Shown: positions 31,115 through 43,252 of the stretch, piece after piece
How positions within the stretch are numbered: position 1 is the first letter of the stretch
How the letters are laid out: the number at the start of each line of letters is the position of its first letter
Source: Lantana camara
Lineage: Eukaryota > Streptophyta > Magnoliopsida > Lamiales > Verbenaceae
Length of the DNA stretch: 64,000 nucleotides
Direction of reading: 5' to 3'
Assembly: GCA_037501455.1 (NCBI GenBank)
Contig: CM074855.1
Span: 26,499,001 to 26,563,000, forward strand
Program-made: the position numbers and the translations under genes
Notes under the pieces: generated by a model
Told to the model about the DNA's origin: nothing
Databases searched by the model: none
The model's input: the letters and a program-made list of their open reading frames with translations, nothing else

Positions 31115-33754
31115 GAGGGAATTAGGCCGCAAGGACGCCAAACTCTTTTTTTAATTAGGGATGTAACCTCAGTTTTTTTTTCTTTTATTTTTATTTTTAT
31201 TATATGTGGATTTAATATGGATTTTTTATTTTTTTTTTATTTTCATTTTTTCTATTATCTCGAGAAACACGAAGATATTCAAATTTCAGATCTAGATCTA
31301 CTTCTCTCATTTTTACATTCTCTCATTCATCTTCTCTCTTTCTCTCTCGCCCGCCCGCCTCCATCGTTTCCGATTCGTTCTCTACAATCATCACCACCGA
31401 TTCGTTCTCTACTAGAAGATCAAAAATTCTTATTCTCTTCTTCTATTCTTCTTCTTTTTTTTCTCTTTTTTTTTTTCCTGAGATACTAGATACATTGAAA
31501 ATTTCTGCCTGCATTTTTATTATCTACAACCGGTTCTGCAATCACTTTAGAAGATCAAGGATTTTTAACATCTTCTACTATTCTTCTATTGTTCTGTTTT
31601 TTTTTTTTTTTCAAATTTCTTCAAGAAAGAATGCGCGATTGCAGAAATCGTGCACTTGATTTTTTCAATCGCGCAAGCGATTTCAGAAATCTCATGCGCG
31701 ATTCTAGATTTCTGCGATATTCTCCAAGTATGTCAGAAAGTAAGAAACTTTGTCCATTGACGATGTTGCATCACTGCCTTTGTACGTCTGCCTCCGCCCG
31801 AATTATCACGCCGTCATATAGCACCAGTGATTATCCGGGCCCAACGGGCTAGAGAGAGATTTCATATTCCTTTCTGAAATTTGCTGCGTTATTACTATTG
31901 GTACGTGAATCTTTTATGTTTCTAACGAGCGAAATTCGAGATTTAGGTTTAGAATTTACATTTTAACCTATGTGGGTTTCATATTTTTAAACAATCTGAA
32001 CATACATTCTATTCTTTAACCAGAAACTTAAGATGGTGATGAATTAAAGGTAGAAGAACCACAAAATCCTCGTTTTGGAATGGGATTTCGACAGGATAGA
32101 ACTATAAATCATACTCTACTTTAGTAGTTCGATTGCATAAATTCATTTCTTTATGTATCTCTTCAATATGACTGTGTGGCGTGATGGTTTAATTGATAGT
32201 TAAGGGAACAACTATGGTTTAATTGATAGTTAAGGGAACAGCTATATCACCTTGATCAATATTTATTTTATATGGGAAAATAGATGCACTGGGTCGCGCT
32301 TGCCCAGGAAACTGATTGTGTAGTTATTCATAGGTGTTTTACATTATGAGCTCAGCCACCAAAAATGCAACAGCAATTATATGTCATTGTGTAGAAAATC
32401 TTTAAGATGTTACTATCCCGAGGGAATTAGGTCCCAAGGGACGCCAAACTCTTTTTTTAGGGATGTAACCCTCAGTTTTTTTTCCTTTATTTTTATCTTT
32501 ATTATCTGATGTGGATCTAATGTGGATTTTTTATTTCTTTTTCTGTTTTCTTTTTTTTTCTATATTATCTCGAGAAACACACAAATATTCAAATTTCAGA
32601 TCTAGATCTACCTCTCTCATCTTTACATTCTCTCATTCATCTTCTCTCTTTCTCTCTTTTTCTCTTTTTCTCTCACCGCCCGCCTCCATCGTTTTCGATT
32701 CGTTCTCTGCAATCATCGTCGTCGATTCGTTCTCTGCAATGATGTTAGAAGATCAAGAATTCTTATTCTCTTCTTCTATTCTTCTTCTTCTTTTTTTCTT
32801 TTTTTTTTTTTTTCCTGAGATACTAGATACATTGAAGATTTTTGCCTGCATTTTTATTATCTACAACCGGTTCTGCAATCACGTTAGAAGATCAAGGATT
32901 TTTAACATCTTCTACTATTCTTCTATTGTTCTGCTTTTTCAGATTTCTTCAAGAAAGAGTGCACGATTGCAGAAATTGCGCAAACTGTTGAAGAAATCGC
33001 GCACTCGATTTTTTCAATCGCTTGCGCGATTCAAGATTTCTGCAATGTTCTCCAAGTACGTCTGAATGTAAGAAACTTTGCCCACTGACGATGTTCGATC
33101 ACTGCCTCTGTACGTCTGTCTCCGCCCGAATCATCACGCCGTCATATAGCACCATTGATTATCCGGGCCCAACGGGCTAGAGAGAGATTTCATATATTTC
33201 ACATTCCTTTCTGAAATTTGCTGCGTTATTACTATTGGTACGTGAATCTTTTATGTTTTTAACGAGCGAAATTTGAGATTTAGGTTTAGAATTTATATTT
33301 TAACCTATGTGGGTTTCATTTTTAAACAATCTGAACATACATTCTACTCTTTAACAAGAAACTTAAGATGGTGATGAATTAAAGGTAGAAGAACCACAAA
33401 ATCCTCGTTTTGGAATGGGATTTCGACAGGATAGAACTATAAATCATACTCTACTTTAGCAGTTCGGTTGCATAAATTCATTTCTTTATGTATCTCTTGA
33501 ATATGACTGTGTGACTTGATAACCAATTGATAGTTAAGGGAACAGCTATATCACCTTGATCAAGATTTATCTTATATGGGAAAATAGGTGCACTGGGTCG
33601 CGCTTGATTCACAACAATGACGTAGTTTATTTTTTTGCCCAGGAAACTGATTGTGTAGTTATTCATAGGTGTTTTACATTATGAGCTCAACCACCAATAA
33701 TGCAACAGCAATTATATGTCATTGTGTAGAAAATCTTTAAGTTGTTACTATCCC
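31115..33754 (+). repeat. Dimer 1 of the array (A 31115-32419, B 32420-33754)
   Basis: The first unit begins inside the upstream region of the pseudouridine synthase gene (CATTCGAGGGAATTAGGCCG). It differs most from the others, as expected at an array edge. The B unit has the short near-palindrome cluster. Confidence 0.85.
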
Positions 33755-36472
33755 GAGGGAATTAGGTCCCAAGGGACCCCAAACTCTTTTTTTAGGGATG
33801 TAACCCTCAGTTTTTTTTTCCTTTATTTTTATCTTTATTATCTGATGTGGATCTAATGTGGATTTTTTATTCCTTTGTTTGTTTTCTTTTTTTCTATATT
33901 ATCTCGAGAAACACACCAATATTCAAATTTCAGATCTAGATCTACTTCTTCCATTTTTACATTCTCTCATTCATCTTCTCTCTTTCTCTCTTTCTTTCTC
34001 TCGCCGCCCGCCTCCATCGTTTTCGATTCGTTCTCTATAATCATCGTCGCCGATTCGTTCTCTGCAACGATGTTAGAAGATCATGAATTTTTATTCCCTT
34101 CTTCTATTCTTCTTCTTTTTTTTCTTTTTTTTTTTTCCTGAGATACTAGATACATTGAAGATTTCTGCCTGCATTTTTATTATCTACAACCGGTTCTGCA
34201 ATCACGTTAGAAGATCAAGGATTTTTAACATCTTCTACTATTCTTCTATTGTTCTGCTTTTTCAGATTTCTTCAAGAAAAAAGTGCACGATTGCAGAAAT
34301 TGCGCACGCGGTTGAAGAAATCGCGCACTCGATTTTTTCAATCGCGCACGTGATTTGCAGAAATTGCTCACGCGATTTCAGAAGTCGAGCACTTGATTTT
34401 TGAAATCGCGTGCGCGATTCTAGATTTATGCGATGTTCTCCAAGTACACCTGAAAGTAAGAAACTTTGCCCACTGACGATGTTCGATCACCGCCTCTGTA
34501 CGTCTCTCTCCGCCCGAATCATCACTCCGTCATATAGCACCAGTGATTATCCGGGGCCAACGGTCTAGAGAGATATTTCATATATTTCATATTCCTTTCT
34601 GAAATTTGCTGCGTTATTACTATTGGTACGTGAATCTTTTATGTTTCTAACGAGCGAAATTCGAGATTTAGGTTTAGAATTTATATTTTAACCTATGTGG
34701 GTTTCATATTTTTAAACAATCTGAACATACATTCTATTCTTTAACAAGAAACTTAAGATGGTGATGAATTAAAGGTAGAAGAACCACAAAATCCTCGTTT
34801 TGGAATGGGATTTCGACAGGATAGAACTATAAATCATACTCTACTTTAGTAGTTCGATTGCATAAATTCATTTCTTTATATATCTCTTGAATATGACTGT
34901 GTGACGTGATGGTTTAATTGATAGTTAAGGGAACAACTATGGTTTAATTGATTGTTAAGGGAACAGCTATATCACCTTGATCAATATTTATTTTATATGG
35001 GAAAATAGATGCACTGGGTCGCGCTTGCCCAGGAAACTGATTGTGTAGTTATTCATAGGTGTTTTACATTATGAGCTCAGCCACCGAAAATGCAACAGCA
35101 ATTATATGTCATTGTGTAGAAAATCTTTAAGATGTTACTATCCCGAGGGAATTAGGTCCCAAGGCACGCCAATCTTTTTTTTTAGGGATGTAACCCTCAG
35201 TTTTTTTTTCCTTTATTTTTATCTTTATTATCTGATGTCGATCTAATGTGGATTTTTTATTTCTTTATCTGTTTTCTTTTTTTTCTATATTATCTCGAGA
35301 AACACGCAGATATTCAAATTTCAGATCTAGATCTACCTCTCTCATCTTTACATTCTCTCATTCATCTTCTCTCTTTCTCTCTTTTTCTCTCACCGCCCGC
35401 ATCCATCGTTTTCGATTCGTTCTCTGCAATCATCGTCGCCGATTCGTTCTCTGCAATGATGTTAGAAGATCAAGAATTCTTATTCTCTTCTTCTATTCTT
35501 CTTCTTCTTTTTTTCTTTTTTTTTTTTTTTTCCTGAGATACTAGATACATTGAAGATTTTTGCCTGCATTTTTATTATCTACAACCGGTTCCGCAATCAC
35601 GTTAGAAGATCAAGGATTTTTAACATCTTCTACTATTCTTCTATTGTTCTGCTTTTTCAGATTTCTTCAAGAAAGAGTGCACGATTGCAGAAATTGCGCA
35701 AACGGTTGAAGAAATCGCGCACTCGATTTTTTCAATCGCTTGCGCGATTCAAGATTTCTGCAATGTTCTCCAAGTACGTCTGAATGTAAGAAACTTTGCC
35801 CACTGACGATGTTTGATCACCGCCTCTGTACGTCTGTCTCCGCCCGAATCATCACGCCGTCATATAGCACCATTGATTATCCGGGCCCAACGGGCTAGAG
35901 AGAGATTTCATATATTTCACATTCCTTTCTGAAATTTGCTGCGTTATTACTATTGGTACGTGAATCTTTTATGTTTTTAACGAGCGAAATTTGAGATTTA
36001 GGTTTAGAATTTATATTTTAACCTATGTGGGTTTCATTTTTAAACAATCTGAACATACATTCTATTCTTTAACAAGAAACTTAAGATGGTGATGAATTAA
36101 AGGTAGAAGAACCACAAAATCCTCGTTTTGGAATGGGATTTCGACAGGATAGAACTATAAATCATACTCTACTTTAGCAGTTCGGTTGCATAAATTCATT
36201 TCTTTATGTATCTCTTGAATATGACTGTGTGACTTGATAACCAATTGATAGTTAAGGGAACAGCTATATCACCTTGATCAAGATTTATCTTATATGGGAA
36301 AATAGGTGCACTGGGTCGCGCTTGATTCACAACAATGACGTAGTTTATTTTTTTGCCCAAGAAACTGATTGTGTAGTTATTCATAGGTGTTTTACATTAT
36401 GAGCTCAACCACCAATAATGCAACAGCAATTATATGTCATTGTGTAGAAAATCTTTAAGTTGTTACTATCCC
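33755..36472 (+). repeat. Dimer 2 of the array (A 33755-35144, B 35145-36472)
   Basis: The A unit has the long near-palindrome cluster ending CCAAGTACACCTG. The B unit has the short cluster ending CCAAGTACGTCTG, as in dimer 1. Confidence 0.85.
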
Positions 36473-39240
36473 GAGGGAATTAGGTCCCAAGGGACACCAA
36501 ACTCTTTTTTTAGGGATGTAACCCTCAGTTTTTTTTTCCTTTATTTTTATCTTTAATATCTGATGTGGATCTAATGTGGATTTTTTATTTCTTTTTTTGT
36601 TTTCTTTTTTTCTATATTATCTCGAGAAACACACCAATATTCAAATTTCAGATCTAGATCTACTTCTTCCATTTTTACATTCTCTCATTCATCTTCTCTC
36701 TTTCTCTCTTTCTTTCTCTCGCCGCCCGCCTCCATCGTTTTCGATTCGTTCTCTACAATCATCGTCGCCGATTCGTTCTCTGCAACGATGTTAGAAGATC
36801 ATGAATTTTTATTCCCTTCTTCTATTCTTCTTCTTTTTTTTCTTTTTTTTTTTTCCTGAGATACTAGATACATTGAAGATTTCTGCCTGCATTTTTATTA
36901 TCTACAACTGGTTCTACAATCACGTTAGATGATCAAGGATTTTTAACATCTTCTACTATTCTTCTATTGTTCTGCTTTTTCAGATTTCTTCAAGAAAAAA
37001 GTGCACGATTGCAGAAATTGCGCACGCGGTTGAAGAAATCGCGCACTCAATTTTTTTAATCGCGCACGTGATTTGCAGAAATTGCGCACGCGATTTCAGA
37101 AGTCGAGCACTTGATTTTTGAAATCGCACAAGCGATTCTAGATTTCTGCGATGTTCTCCAAGTACACCTGAAAGTAAGAAACTTTGCCCACTGACGATGT
37201 TCGATCACCGCCTCTGTACGTCTCTCTCCGCCCGAATCATCACTCCGTCATATAGCACCAGTGATTATCCGGGGCCAACGGTCTAGAGAGATATTTCATA
37301 TATTTCATATATTTCATATTCCTTTCTGAAATTTGCTGCGTTATTACTATTGGTACGTGAATCTTTTATGTTTCTAACGAGCGAAATTCGAGATTTAGGT
37401 TTAGAATTTACATTTTAACCCATGTGGGTTTCAAATTTTTAAACAATCTGAACATACATTCTATTCTTTATCCAGAAACTTAAGATGGTGATGAATTAAA
37501 GGTAGAAGAACTTCAAAATCCTCGTTTTGGAATGGGATTTCGACAGGATAGAACTATAAATCATACTCTACTTTAGTAGTTCGATTGCATAAATTCATTT
37601 CTTTATGTATCTCTTGAATATGACTGTGTGACGTGATGGTTTAATTGATAGTTAAGGGAACAACTATGGTTTAATTGATAGTTAAGGGAACAGCTATATC
37701 ACCTTGATCAATATTTATTTTATATGGGAAAATAGATGCACTGGGTCGCGCTTGCCCAGGAAACTGATTGTGTAGTTATTCATAGGTGTTTTACATTATG
37801 AGCTCAGCCACCAAAAATGCAACAGCAATTATATGTCATTGTGTAGAAAATCTTTAAGATGTTACTATCCCGAGGGAATTAGGTCCCAAGGGACGCCAAA
37901 CTCTTTTTTTAGGGAGGTAACCCTCAGTTTTTTTTTCCTTTATTTTTATCTTTATTATCTGATGTGGATCTAATGTGGATTTTTTATTCCTTTGTTTGTT
38001 TTCTTTTTTTCTATATTATCTCGAGAAACACACCAATATTCAAATTTCAGATCTAGATCTACTTCTTCCATTTTTACATTCTCTCATTCATCTTCTCTCT
38101 TTCTCTCTTTCTTTCTCTCGCCGCCCGCCTCCATCGTTTTCGATTCGTTCTCTATAATCATCGTCGCCGATTCGTTCTCTGCAACGATGTTAGAAGATCA
38201 TGAATTTTTATTCCCTTCTTCTATTCTTCTTCTTCTTTTTTTCTTTTTTTTTTTTTTCCTGAGATACTAGATACAATGAAGATTTTTGCCTGCATTTTTA
38301 TTATCTACAACCGGTTCTGCAATCACGTTAGAAGATCAAGGATTTTTAACATCTTCTACTATTCTTCTATTGTTCTGCTTTTTCAGATTTCCTCAAGAAA
38401 GAGTGCACGATTGCAGAAATTGCGCAAACGGTTGAAGAAATCGCGCACTCGATTTTTTCAATCGCGCACGCGATTTCAGAAATCGAGCACTCGATTTTTG
38501 AAATCGCTTGCGCGATTCAAGATTTCTGCAATGTTCTCCAAGTACGTCTGAATGTAAGAAACTTTGCCCACTGACGATGTTCGATCACCGCCTCTGTACG
38601 TCTGTCTCCGCCCGAATCATCACGCCGTCATATAGCACCATTGATTATCCGGGCCCAACGGGCTAGAGAGAGATTTCATATATTTCACATTCCTTTCTGA
38701 AATTTGCTGCGTTATTACTATTGGTACGTGAATCTTTTATGTTTTTAACGAGCGAAATTTGAGATTTAGGTTTAGAATTTATATTTTAACCTATGTGGGT
38801 TTCATTTTTAAATAATCTGAACATACATTCTATTCTTTAACAAGAAACTTAAGATGGTGATGAATTAAAGGTAGAAGAACCACAAAATCCTCGTTTTGGA
38901 ATGGGATTTCGACAGGATAGAACTATAAATCATACTCTACTTTAGCAGTTCGGTTGCATAAATTCATTTCTTTATGTATCTCTTGAATATGACTGTGTGA
39001 CTTGATAACCAATTGATAGTTAAGGGAACAGCTATATCACCTTGATCAAGATTTATCTTATATGGGAAAATAGGTGCACTGGGTCGCGCTTGATTCACAA
39101 CAATGACGTAGTTTATTTTTTTGCCCAGGAAACTGATTGTGTAGTTATTCATAGGTGTTTTACATTATGAGCTCAACCACCAATAATGCAACAGCAATTA
39201 TATGTCATTGTGTAGAAAATCTTTAAGTTGTTACTATCCC
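36473..39240 (+). repeat. Dimer 3 of the array (A 36473-37871, B 37872-39240)
   Basis: Same A-B order. The B unit has an extra segment of about 43 bp in its near-palindrome cluster (38455-38510), absent from dimers 1 and 2. Confidence 0.85.
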
Positions 39241-41891
39241 GAGGGAATTACGTCCCAAGGGACGCCAAACTCTTTTTTTAGGGATGTAACCCTCAGTTTT
39301 TTTTTCCTTTATTTTTATCTTTATTATCTGATGTGTATCTAATGTGGATTGTTTATTTCTTTTTTTGTTTTCTTTTTTTCTATATTATCTCGAGAAACAC
39401 ACCAATATTCAAATTTCAGATCTAGATCTACTTCTTCCATTTTTACATTATCTCATTCATCTTATCTCTTTCTCTCTTTCTTTCTCTCGCCGCCCGCCTC
39501 CATCGTTTTCGATTCGTTCTCTACAATCATCGTCGCCGATTCGTTCTCTGCAACGATGTTAGAAGATCATGAATTTTTATTCCCTTCTTCTATTCTTCTT
39601 CTTTTTTTTCTTTTTTTTTTTTCCTGAGATACTAGATACATTGAAGATTTCTGCCTGCATTTTTATTATCTACAACTGGTTCTGCAATCACGTTAGAAGA
39701 TCAGGGATTTTTAACATCTTCTACTATTCTTCTATTGTTCTGCTTTTTCAGATTTCTTCAAGAAAAAAGTGCACGACTGCAGAAATTGCGCACGCGGTTG
39801 AAGAAATCGCGCACTCGATTTTTTCAATCGCGCACGTGATTTGCAGAAATTGCGCTCGCGATTTCAGAAGTCGAGCACTTGATTTTTGAAATCGCGTGCG
39901 CGATTCTAGATTTCTGCGATGTTCTCCAAGTACACCTGAAAGTAAGAAACTTTGCCCGCTGACGATGTTCGATCACCGCCTCTGTAGATCTCTCCGCCCG
40001 AATCATCACTCCGTCATATAGCACCAGTGATTATCCGGGGCCAACGGTCTAGAGAGATATTTCATATATTTCATATTCCTTTCTGAAATTTGCTGCGTTA
40101 TTACTATTGGTACGTGAATCTTTTATGTTTCTAACAAGCGAAATTCGAGATTTAGGTTTAGAATTTACATTTTAACCTATGTGGGTTTCATATTTTTAAA
40201 CAATCTGAACATACATTCTATTCTTTAACAAGAAACTTAAGATGGTGATGAATTAAAGGTAGAAGAACTTCAAAATCCTCGTTTTGGAATGGTTTAATTG
40301 ATAGTTAAGGGAACAACTATGGTTTAATTGATAGTTAAGGGAACAGCTATATCACCTTGATCAATATTTATTTTATATGGGAAAATAGATGCACTGGGTC
40401 GCGCTTGCCCAGGAAACTGATTGTGTAGTTATTCATAGGTGTTTTACATTATGAGCTCAGCCACCAAAAATGCAACAGCAATTATATGTCATTGTGTAGA
40501 AAATCTTTAAGATGTTACTATCCCGAGGGAATTAGGTCCCAAGGGACGCCAAACTCTTTTTTTAGGGATGTAACCCTCAGTTTTTTTTCCTTTATTTTTA
40601 TCTTTATTATCTGATGTGGATCTAATGTGGATTTTTTATTTCTTTATCTGTTTTCTTTTTTTTCTATATTATCTCGAGAAACACGCAGATATTCAAATTT
40701 CAGATCTAGATCTACCTCTTCCATTTTTACATTCTCTCATTCATCTTCTCTCTTTCTCTCTTTCTTTCTCTCACCGCCCGCCTCCATCGTTTTCGATTCG
40801 TTCTCTGAAATCATCGTCGCCGATTCGTTCTCTGCAATGATGTTAGAAGATCAAGAATTCTGATTCTCTTCTTCTATTCTCCTTCTTCTTTTTTTCTTTT
40901 TTTTTTTTCCTGAGATACTAGATATATTGAAGATTTTTGCCTGCATTTTTATTATCTACAACCGATTCTGCAATCACGTTAGAAGATCAAGGATTTTTAA
41001 CATCTTCTACTATTCTTCTATTGTTCTGCTTTTTCAGATTTCTTCAAAAAAGAGTGCACGATTGCAGAAATTGCGCAAACGGTTGAAGAAATCGCGCACT
41101 CGATTTTTTCAATCGGGCACGCGATTTCAGAAATCGAGCACTCGATTTTTGAAATCGCTTGCGCGATTCAAGATTTCTGCAATGTTCTCCAAGTACGTCT
41201 GAATGTAAGAAACTTTGCCCACTGACGATGTTCGATCACCGCCTCTGTACGTCTGTCTCCGCCCGAATCATCACGCCGTCATATAGCACCATTGATTATC
41301 CGGGCCCAACGGGCTAGAGAGAGATTTCATATATTTCACATTCCTTTCTGAAATTTGCTGCGTTATTACTATTGGTACGTGAATCTTTTATGTTTTTAAC
41401 GAGCGAAATTTGAGATTTAGGTTTAGAATTTATATTTTAACCTATGTGGGTTTCATTTTTAAATAATCTGAACATACATTCTATTCTTTAACAAGAAACT
41501 TAAGATGGTGATGAATTAAAGGTAGAAGAACCACAAAATCCTCGTTTTGGAATGGGATTTCGACAGGATAGAACTATAAATCATACTCTACTTTAGCAGT
41601 TCGGTTGCATAAATTCATTTCTTTATGTATCTCTTGAATATGACTGTGTGACTTGATAACCAATTGATAGTTAAGGGAACAGCTATATCACCTTGATCAA
41701 GATTTATCTTATATGGGAAAATAGGTGCACTGGGTCGCGCTTGATTCACAACAATGACGTAGTTTATTTTTTTGCCCAGGAAACTGATTGTGTAGTTATT
41801 CATAGGTGTTTTACATTATGAGCTCAACCACCAATAATGCAACAGCAATTATATGTCATTGTGTAGAAAATCTTTAAGTTGTTACTATCCC
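39241..41891 (+). repeat. Dimer 4 of the array (A 39241-40524, B 40525-41891)
   Basis: The A unit has lost about 80 bp near 40290, which makes it the shortest (1284 bp). The B unit shares the long cluster with dimer 3. Confidence 0.85.
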
Positions 41892-43252
41892 GAGGGAATT
41901 AGGTCCCAAGGAACGCCAAACTCTTTTTTTAGGGATGTAACCCTCAGTTTTTTTTTCCTTTATTTTTATCTTTATTATCTGATGTGGATCTAATGTGGAT
42001 TTTTTATTTCTTTTTTTGTTTTCTTTTTTTCTATATTATCTCGAGAAACACACCAATATTCAAATTTCAGATCTAGATCTACTTCTTCCATTTTTACATT
42101 CTCTCATTCATCTTCTCTCTTTCTCTCTTTCTTTCTCTCGCCGCCCGCCTCCATCGTTTTCGATTCGTTCTCTACAATCATCGTCGCCGATTCGTTCTCT
42201 GCAACGATGTTAGAAGATCATGAATTTTTATTCCCTTCTTCTATTCTTCTTCTTTTTTTTCTTTTTTTTTTTTTCCTGAGAAACTAGATGCATTGAAGAT
42301 TTCTGCCTGCATTTTTATTATCTACAACTGGTTCTGCAATCACGTTAGAAGATCAAGGATTTTTAACATCTTCTACTATTCTTCTATTGTTCTGCTTTTT
42401 CAGATTTCTTCAAGAAAAAAGTGCACGATTGCAGAAATTGCGCACGCGGTTGAAGAAATCGCGCACTCGATTTTTTCAATCGCGCACGTGATTTGCAGAA
42501 ATTGCGCACTCGATTTCAGAAGTCGAGCACTTAATTTTTGAAATCGCGTGCGCGATTCTAGATTTCTGCGATGTTCTCCAAGTACACCTGAAAGTAAGAA
42601 ACTTTGCCCGCTGACGATGTTCGATCACCGCCTCTGTACGTCTCTCTCCGCCCGAATCATCACGCCGTCATATAGCTCCAGTGATTATCCGGGGCCAACG
42701 GGCTAGAGAGATATTTCATATATTTCATATTCTTTTCTGAAATTTGCTGCGTTATTACTATTGGTACGTGATTCTTTTATGTTTCTAACGAGCGAAATTC
42801 GAGATTTCGGTTTAGAATTTACATTTTAACCTATGTGGGTTTCATATTTTTAAACAATCTGAACATTCATTCTATTCTTTAACAAGAAACTTAAGATGGT
42901 GATGAATTAAAGGTAGAAGAACCAAAAAATCCTCGTTTTGGAATGGGATTTCGACAGGATAGAACTATAAATCATACTCAACTTTAGTAGTTCGATTGCA
43001 TAAATTCATTTCTTTATGTATCTCTTCAATATGACTGCGTGACGTGATGGTTTAATTGATTGTTAAGGGAACAGCTATATCACCTTTATCAAGATTTATC
43101 TTATATGGGAAAATAGATGCACTGGGTCGCGCTTGCCCAGGAAACTGATTGTGTAGTTATTCATAGGTGTTTTACATTATGAGCTCAGCCACCAAAAATG
43201 CAACAGCAATTGTATGTCATTGTGTAGAAAATTTTTAAGCTGTTACTATCCC
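41892..43252 (+). repeat. Last direct unit of the array (type A)
   Basis: Type A unit whose partner would be the unit starting at 43253. That unit instead diverges and leads into the first fold-back palindrome. Confidence 0.85.

Larger units (their letters stand above)
31115..43252 (+). repeat. Tandem array: nine direct units of about 1.36 kb in an A-B dimer pattern
   Basis: Each unit starts GAGGGAATTAGG at 31115, 32420, 33755, 35145, 36473, 37872, 39241, 40525 and 41892, with a tenth start at 43253. Periods are 1284-1399 bp. Each unit has, in order: CCAAACTCTTTTTTTAGGGA; a CT-rich stretch; poly-T; CTACAACCGGTTCTGCAATC; a cluster of near-palindromes (AATCG...CGATT); a segment with CGCCCGAATCATCAC; and TGTGTAGAAAATC at the end. 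Units 2, 4, 6 and 8 (type B) have an extra ATTCACAACAATGACGTAG segment that units 1, 3, 5, 7 and 9 (type A) lack. Open frames in the units change with indels and are not genes. Confidence 0.93.

Noticed and set aside
32511..33065. Open frame of 184 codons in the tandem array
   Set aside because: The translation is low-complexity Phe/Ser/Leu from CT-rich and poly-T sequence. Other units break it by indels, so it is not conserved as a protein.
33478..33666. Identical 62-codon minus-strand frame in four type B units
   Set aside because: It is conserved because the units are recent copies. It is short, starts at an arbitrary ATG and lacks any known feature. It is useful only as a marker of type B.
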